Origin: Microvirga soli
GTDB taxonomy: Bacteria > Pseudomonadota > Alphaproteobacteria > Rhizobiales > Beijerinckiaceae
Reading direction: 5' to 3'
DNA: 64,000 bases
NCBI RefSeq assembly: GCF_016734765.1
Contig: NZ_JAERQE010000007.1
Location: forward strand, 107,757-171,756
The notes beneath the pieces were generated by a model. The model did no database searches. It was given only the letters and a program-made list of their open reading frames with translations, and had not been told where the DNA came from. The position numbers were made by a program, and so were the translations under genes. Below, piece by piece: positions 59,767 to 64,000 of the stretch; the first letter of the stretch is position 1; every line of letters begins with the position of its first letter.

Positions 59767-60668
59767 GCCTGCAAAACGGGATCCGACGCCGCTTCCATGA
59801 TTCCGGGAATTCCATCGTCGGTCGGAGCAGACCGCCGCCGCAGGGCGGCGTTGAGTTCGGCACCGAAGATGAAGATCGCGGCTGAAATCTGCAGGAAGAT
59901 CAGCGCCGTCAGGATGCCCGCAAGGCCCGCATAGGTGGCCTTCAGATGGCTCATGTTAGCCAGGAACTCGCCATAGAGGCTGGCGCCCAGAAGCCAGAGA
60001 ATCAGGGTGGCGGCGATGCCGGGTAGCACGTTCCATGCGCGGGGCCGGGCATCCGGTAGCCAGAGATGGGTCGCCACGAGGCCTGCCACCAGGACGATGG
60101 ACGCCAGCCCATAGCGAACCACGTTGTAGGTGAGGCCCAGGGCCTTCAGGTCCGGCATCGACAGCACCGCGGCGCGCCAGAAGGACGGCCACAGCACCAC
60201 CAGAACCGCGGAGGCGACCAAAGCCCCCGCCCCGATCAGCACGAAGCCCACGCCGATCAGCCTCGCCTGCCACCAGGGCTGGAAGCGTTCAACCCCATAT
60301 GCCCGGCACAGGGCGATCCTCAGGCTCTCCACGCCGTTCGTAGCCACCAGCAGGGTGAGCACGATGCTGATGGTCAGCACGTTTCGGCGCGGGATGAGAA
60401 CCTTGTCGGCCTCCCGGGCCAGCGGGCCAGCGACCCCTTCGGGCCAGAAATCGAAGAGCAGGTGAATGATATGCGTCGAGATGCGCCCGGCCCCGAGAAG
60501 GGCCGCCAGGGCGGCGACGCAAATCAGGAAGGGAAACAGCGCAATCACTAGCGAGAGCGCCACGTGGCTTGCCACGGCAAGGCCGTCGTTACGCGAAAAC
60601 TGTGTGCCCGCGTCGGCGATGGTCGCGAGGATCGAGCGGGCACGGGGAGGAACAGAGGGGAAGCGCAT
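59763..60668 (-). CDS. YihY/BrkB-family membrane protein
   Basis: About 301 residues with six long hydrophobic helices. HVALSLVIALFPFLICVAALAAL, TNGVESLRIALCRAYG and the C-terminal YAGLAGILTALIFLQISAAIFIFGAELNA are the family hallmarks. It was once called RNase BN in error; it is now regarded as an inner-membrane protein, possibly a transporter. The ATG at 60668 gives the common N terminus (MRFPSVPPRARSIL). A further 32 codons are open upstream. Confidence 0.87.
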   Translation of the reverse strand: MRFPSVPPRARSILATIADAGTQFSRNDGLAVASHVALSLVIALFPFLICVAALAALLGAGRISTHIIHLLFDFWPEGVAGPLAREADKVLIPRRNVLTISIVLTLLVATNGVESLRIALCRAYGVERFQPWWQARLIGVGFVLIGAGALVASAVLVVLWPSFWRAAVLSMPDLKALGLTYNVVRYGLASIVLVAGLVATHLWLPDARPRAWNVLPGIAATLILWLLGASLYGEFLANMSHLKATYAGLAGILTALIFLQISAAIFIFGAELNAALRRRSAPTDDGIPGIMEAASDPVLQA

Positions 60669-60790
60669 CGTCGATGGAGAAATCCTGGACTGGCAGACCG
60701 GGCGAATGCTGTTGCGCGATCCAGCCTCTTGGTGCCTGTCTCCGGCACCCAAGGCAAGATCCATTCTGCCACAGGCGGTTGAGCGCTCCC

Positions 60791-61546
60791 CTATGAAACC
60801 CGGCCCCGCGCCTCGTTCGCCAGCCGGATCAGCATCGGCCGCACCTCATGCGGGCCGGTGAGCGCCCGTGGGAAAGCCAGGCGCAGGATCTCGTCTCCGA
60901 GCGCCATCTGGACCCCTTCCGGATCGACGCCGATCAGGCGCCAGGCACCCTCGCGGGCGCCGCAGAGCTGCGTGGCATACAGCGCCACCGCGTCGGCGTG
61001 ATCCTCGTTCATGTGCTCCACGGCCTGGGTCTCGAAATCGTAGAAGTCGAAGAACTCGGAGAGATCCGCCAGCAGATCCTTACGACCCATACGATAGGCC
61101 CGGCCGAAGCCGCCATTGAGGCTGGCGGACACGACCTCAAGGCGCCAGAACGCGAAATCTGGAAAGTCAACGTAGAGCTCGGCCTTGGGATGCTGCAGCA
61201 GGTAGCGGCGGCGGATGTGCCGCGCCTCCTCGCTCTCCCGCTCGAGCCTGTGAGCCTTCGCCAGCAGGGTGAGGCGCGGGTGCGCCAGCGGGTCGCCCCG
61301 GCCTAGGGAGGACAGGAGCAGCGAACAGCGCGGATCGGCCTCCAGCAGGCGCGTGTGGGCGGAGAGCTGCGAGGTGAGGATGAGAGGCGAGCCGTCGATA
61401 TCCGTTCCCACCTGCACGAGGCTCGCGAACGGCGTGCCGCTCTCGGCATCGTTGGTGGCGAGCGCGCCGGAGCGCGTCGTGCGCAGGAGCTTCTTCGCCA
61501 GCGCCCGCGCCTCGTCATCGACGGGCAGGAATGGATCTTTAGCCAT
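60791..61546 (-). CDS. hutZ: HugZ/HutZ-family heme oxygenase-like protein
   Basis: A 251-residue split-barrel protein. The N-terminal part (ARALAKKLLRTTRSGALATND, then PLILTSQLSAHTRLLEADPRCSLLL) is the PNPOx-like fold of HugZ/HutZ; the C-terminal DUF2470 domain has EHMNEDHADAVALYA with the histidines used for heme. These proteins degrade heme and release iron. It begins 24 bases after hutX, so the two form a heme-use operon. Confidence 0.87.
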   Translation of the reverse strand: MAKDPFLPVDDEARALAKKLLRTTRSGALATNDAESGTPFASLVQVGTDIDGSPLILTSQLSAHTRLLEADPRCSLLLSSLGRGDPLAHPRLTLLAKAHRLERESEEARHIRRRYLLQHPKAELYVDFPDFAFWRLEVVSASLNGGFGRAYRMGRKDLLADLSEFFDFYDFETQAVEHMNEDHADAVALYATQLCGAREGAWRLIGVDPEGVQMALGDEILRLAFPRALTGPHEVRPMLIRLANEARGRVS

Positions 61547-61570
61547 GACGTCTCACCGGCTCCCCGTCGA

Positions 61571-62050
61571 TCAAGCCGCTGCACGATACTTTCCGCAAAG
61601 CGCTTCGAACCGCTCAACCTGGTCGGCTTTGAGAGTGTGATCCTTATTGTAACCGACGTAAATCTTGAACATCACGCCCCCGTCCCGATTGACGAACTGC
61701 ACCGAGCAGGTGCGTGTGCCGAAAGAGGGACGGTCGACGAAATAGATGGACTGGCAGCGATCCATCCTGAAGTGCCCGCCGACGGGGCTGTCGCCGTGGA
61801 CGTTGAAATAGCCGTGGCCGAACTCGCCCGGCACGATGGCACCCTCGCTTTCGAAGAAGCCATCCAGGGTGTGCACGACGAAGCTGACATCGCCCCAGGT
61901 GGTCAGCTCGCGCCAGATCTCCTCGAACAGATCCGCACCGACGCATACGGCGCTCTCAGGCACGAGACAATCGAGGACCGCCTGCATGGGAACGCCGCGG
62001 GCTTCGGTGATCGACTTGCCAATGGCCGCTAATTGAAGTGGTGCAATCAA
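61571..62050 (-). CDS. hutX: cytosolic heme carrier HutX
   Basis: A 159-residue HutX/HuvX protein. LTTWGDVSFVVHT, GHGYFNVHGDSPVGGH and IYFVDRPSFGTRTCSVQFVNRDG are almost consensus for the family. HutX binds heme in the cytoplasm and passes it to HutZ, encoded next. The frame begins at a TTG (62050) with no clear ribosome site; an internal ATG at 61987 would remove part of the first helices. It lies 44 bases after the RTX gene on the same strand. No Fur or Irr box is seen. Confidence 0.88.
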   Translation of the reverse strand: MIAPLQLAAIGKSITEARGVPMQAVLDCLVPESAVCVGADLFEEIWRELTTWGDVSFVVHTLDGFFESEGAIVPGEFGHGYFNVHGDSPVGGHFRMDRCQSIYFVDRPSFGTRTCSVQFVNRDGGVMFKIYVGYNKDHTLKADQVERFEALCGKYRAAA

Positions 62051-62094
62051 ATGGGAAGACGGCAGATCGCTCCGGAGCCTTCCAAGGGATCATC

Positions 62095-63312
62095 TCAGAT
62101 GATGTAGAAGTCCTTGTTCGTCATCCCAAGCTTCTTGGCGATGGTGGCAAATGCTACGGCTGCACCTTTTCCAGAGCCATCAGAATCGTAGTAGAGAACG
62201 CCACTATCCTTATCGTAGATAATTCGGTCATCCTTATCGTGCGCCTTGCCCGTGTTGTTGGTCCAAAACGCGGATGACTTAAGGGTGCCGTTCGCGCCAA
62301 CCTTCGTGAACACAGCGTTGTCCAAACGGACTGTGTCATCAACGACCTTGAAATCCTTTATGGCATCCTTGTTCGTGCGGGTGTTCGCCTTCGTGTCAAA
62401 GACGAATCCGTCCTTGCCGGCACCGCCATAAAGGGTGTCATTCCCTGCACCACCGAATAGGAAGTCATTGCCACCCTGCCCATAGAGCTTGTCGTTACCG
62501 CCAAAACCTTTGAGGGTATTACTGCCCGAAGTTCCATTCAGGGTATCAGCTCCGGCATAGACTTGCTCGGGTGTCGGCGGAGGAGGGTTATACGGAGGGG
62601 GTGGCGGAGGGTTTGCTGGGAGCAAGCTGGAGAGGCTGAATGTTCCATTGTCAAAGTATAGAGCCTCAACACCCAACACGATGTCGGCGCCCCATCCGCC
62701 TACCAGATCTCTGACCGTGACCGAACCGTCATAGTTTACAGTGAAGATATAGTTGGTGCTGACTCCGCCGAAACTTGCGATATCGTAGCCTTCACCCCCA
62801 ATAAGGACGTCGTTTCCGTAGCCACCACCAAGAGTGTCATTGCCCTGATCGCCTAAGAGCGTATCGTTACCAGCGTACCCGATGACGAGGTCATTGCCAT
62901 ATCCAGCACGAATGATGTCGTTGTAATCGTTGCCTTCAAACGTATCGTTGCCTTGGTTTAAGCGAACCATCCAAGCATTGGATTGCAAATCTGATACTGT
63001 CGTCCAAAGGTTTAAATCGGACATCTCCATGGTCTTTATGATGTCTCCCGACGGATCTACAAAGCCGGAAAGCATGTAATCGACCTGGACATCATAGTCA
63101 TTGGTCCAAAATACGATCCCCATCCAGTTCGCATAAGGATTCCCGGTCACATCGTATTCGACGTACTTGTTACCAAACGCGTCTATGTCACCGAAGTCGC
63201 GTAGATACGTCTGAATGTTGGGATCTGCCTCAATGTAGTCCCAACCGGAATCACCGGTCGTAGACATGTTAAAACCTACACCTGCCGCATTGTATGCAAT
63301 GAAGTTAGCCAT
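62095..63312 (-). CDS. RTX calcium-binding protein
   Basis: A 405-residue secreted-type protein. Residues about 1-110 are a unique domain; about 118-175 hold one block of GGxGxDxx nonapeptides (GNDTLLGDQGNDTLGG), followed by a serralysin-like strand segment, a Pro-rich linker (PANPPPPPPYNPPPP), a second RTX block (GGNDKLYGQGGNDFLFGG) and a C-terminal domain (GFVFDTKANTRTNKDAIKDF to DFYII) that serves as type I secretion signal. It shares this end with the gene at 37465. Base composition is AT-richer than the core genes. No secretion genes are adjacent. Confidence 0.87.
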   Translation of the reverse strand: MANFIAYNAAGVGFNMSTTGDSGWDYIEADPNIQTYLRDFGDIDAFGNKYVEYDVTGNPYANWMGIVFWTNDYDVQVDYMLSGFVDPSGDIIKTMEMSDLNLWTTVSDLQSNAWMVRLNQGNDTFEGNDYNDIIRAGYGNDLVIGYAGNDTLLGDQGNDTLGGGYGNDVLIGGEGYDIASFGGVSTNYIFTVNYDGSVTVRDLVGGWGADIVLGVEALYFDNGTFSLSSLLPANPPPPPPYNPPPPTPEQVYAGADTLNGTSGSNTLKGFGGNDKLYGQGGNDFLFGGAGNDTLYGGAGKDGFVFDTKANTRTNKDAIKDFKVVDDTVRLDNAVFTKVGANGTLKSSAFWTNNTGKAHDKDDRIIYDKDSGVLYYDSDGSGKGAAVAFATIAKKLGMTNKDFYII

Positions 63313-63542
63313 CTCGTCCCCAGTTACACTCGTTGTTTCTTAACGAGTGCTGTGCCCGAATCCTGTCCATTAGCAAGGCAGGAAACCTATGTTGCCGATA
63401 GGACCCTTTAGCAGAAAAAACCTAGGAAAACCTGGATTCTTTAGGATCTCTAAGCATCAAAGATGTCGCACCTCAGCAAATCAATTAGCCGATTGGATTT
63501 AGTCCAACTCTTTATGAGGACAGTTATATCCGTTTCGCTACG
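63313..63542. promoter_or_regulatory. upstream region of RTX gene with hairpin
   Basis: CACTCGTT (63327-63334) and AACGAGTG (63342-63349) form an eight-base hairpin with a seven-base loop, 15 bases before the RTX start on the minus strand; it could mask translation. The rest of the stretch is AT-rich, and I see nothing else in it. Confidence 0.45.
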
Positions 63543-63908
63543 TCAAGCAGCCAATAGAATTAGAGATAGACTCTTTGTGATGTCGCCATAACTTGGAAGA
63601 GCATTCAATGTCGAAGGAATTCCTACGAATTCCATTAGGTTATTGGCTCCTTGAGTGCCCCAAACAAAGCAGTTCCTAGTGACACGCCAGGGAACAACTT
63701 TTCCTCGAGCCCTTGAGGGTGTTGTACGTGTCACACAACGGCATCCAATAGGACACTGAGGCGTGTCGGCAGTTGGCACCCAGGCAGGATCTTGCCCCCT
63801 TTCGTTCTGACCATTCCCAGCGACGTACCGGTCATATGTTGAAGGGCGATAGCGCCATGAGCAGCCACAAGTTGTTGTGACCCCATTACAGGACAATCGT
63901 AGAGGCAA
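63543..63908 (-). CDS. hypothetical cysteine-rich protein, uncertain
   Basis: An open frame of 121 codons from a TTG; the frame is open further, to about 63975, reading PPEWIQAQIKSALAQSPP before it. Six cysteines cluster in the first half (SCNGV, TTCGCSW, PQCPIGCRC). No family is recognised and no ATG or clear ribosome site is seen. It lies in low-GC DNA where a chance frame of this length is less likely than in the GC-rich parts, so it is kept at low confidence. Confidence 0.25.
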   Translation of the reverse strand: MPLRLSCNGVTTTCGCSWRYRPSTYDRYVAGNGQNERGQDPAWVPTADTPQCPIGCRCVTRTTPSRARGKVVPWRVTRNCFVWGTQGANNLMEFVGIPSTLNALPSYGDITKSLSLILLAA

Positions 63909-64000
63909 AGGGGGACTTTGCGCTAAAGCGCTTTTGATCTGGGCTTGAATCCATTCGGGTGGGCTGCGCGTTGACTAGGATATGGCCCGGGAGGCAAGCC

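Noticed and set aside
1..64000. CRISPR arrays, IS elements, integrase/attachment sites, phage genes
   Set aside because: No evenly spaced direct repeats, transposases, integrases or phage structural genes were seen; the repeats present are palindromic REP-like elements.

Overview
The window is 64 kb of high-GC chromosome from an alphaproteobacterium, most likely a Hyphomicrobiales (Rhizobiales) member close to Methylobacteriaceae such as Microvirga. The grounds are the gene order nrnC-lptC-lptA-lptB-rpoN-hpf-ptsN, an ActS/ActR (RegB/RegA) pair, MmcB, HutX/HutZ, LexA boxes of the alphaproteobacterial type (GTTC-N7-GTTC), a ROSE-like thermometer before hsp20, and dispersed palindromic repeats of the kind common in this order. 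No rRNA, tRNA, IS element, phage or CRISPR array was seen.

Layout. 1-1134: part of an ABC exporter. 1265-3056: a low-GC response regulator/histidine kinase pair that looks acquired. 3258-11077: HerA-like ATPase, MFS pump, YcaQ-type DNA glycosylase with a LexA box, PAP2 phosphatase, RecX, DUF2239 protein with a CCCGGG operator-like promoter, GNAT enzyme and a zinc-ribbon protein. 11086-13403: processive GT2 synthase and HlyD-like partner. 13604-17625: OsmC, a TRAP transporter and a secreted HhH protein. 17970-20776: LexA-box-associated radical SAM + UdgX DNA-repair pair. 20910-28740: DUF4242 protein, CPA antiporter, PBP1A, DUF1330 protein, Bcr/CflA pump, YgjP-type metalloprotease and PHA depolymerase. 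28990-33266: ActS/ActR, MmcB, EamA transporter, TPR protein. 33597-37234: a long ABC-like protein with a degenerate nucleotide-binding domain, and an MBL hydrolase. 37236-39436: an RTX remnant and a frameshifted RTX repeat gene. 39567-44547: surface polysaccharide genes, probably including a UDP-QuiNAc-type branch. 44641-46424: FecCD/HmuV-type uptake genes. 46425-47158: a gene-poor stretch with a nested repeat and a LexA-boxed promoter facing an unidentified transcript. 47159-52871: aminotransferase, polyamine-binding protein, SIMPL protein, chemoreceptor. 52964-58718: the conserved ptsN-to-nrnC block. 58898-62050: Hsp20 with its heat-shock leader, YihY protein and hutX-hutZ. 62095-64000: a lower-GC end with a second RTX gene.

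How the genes connect. Lpt proteins, RpoN, HPF and PtsN link envelope assembly with nitrogen and stationary-phase control. ActS/ActR is a redox switch. The DNA-damage theme is the most unusual: five matches to GTTC/GAAC-N7-GTTC/GAAC fall in intergenic DNA, two of them immediately before repair genes (YcaQ-like and radical SAM-UdgX), one next to a consensus promoter with no recognised product. Surface biology is also prominent: GT2/HlyD/zinc-ribbon operon, QuiNAc-like module and two RTX proteins.

Limits. All family names come from reading motifs by eye, without database searches. Starts were chosen by ribosome binding sites, overlaps and family N termini. Several long open frames opposite real genes are codon-bias shadows and were left out.
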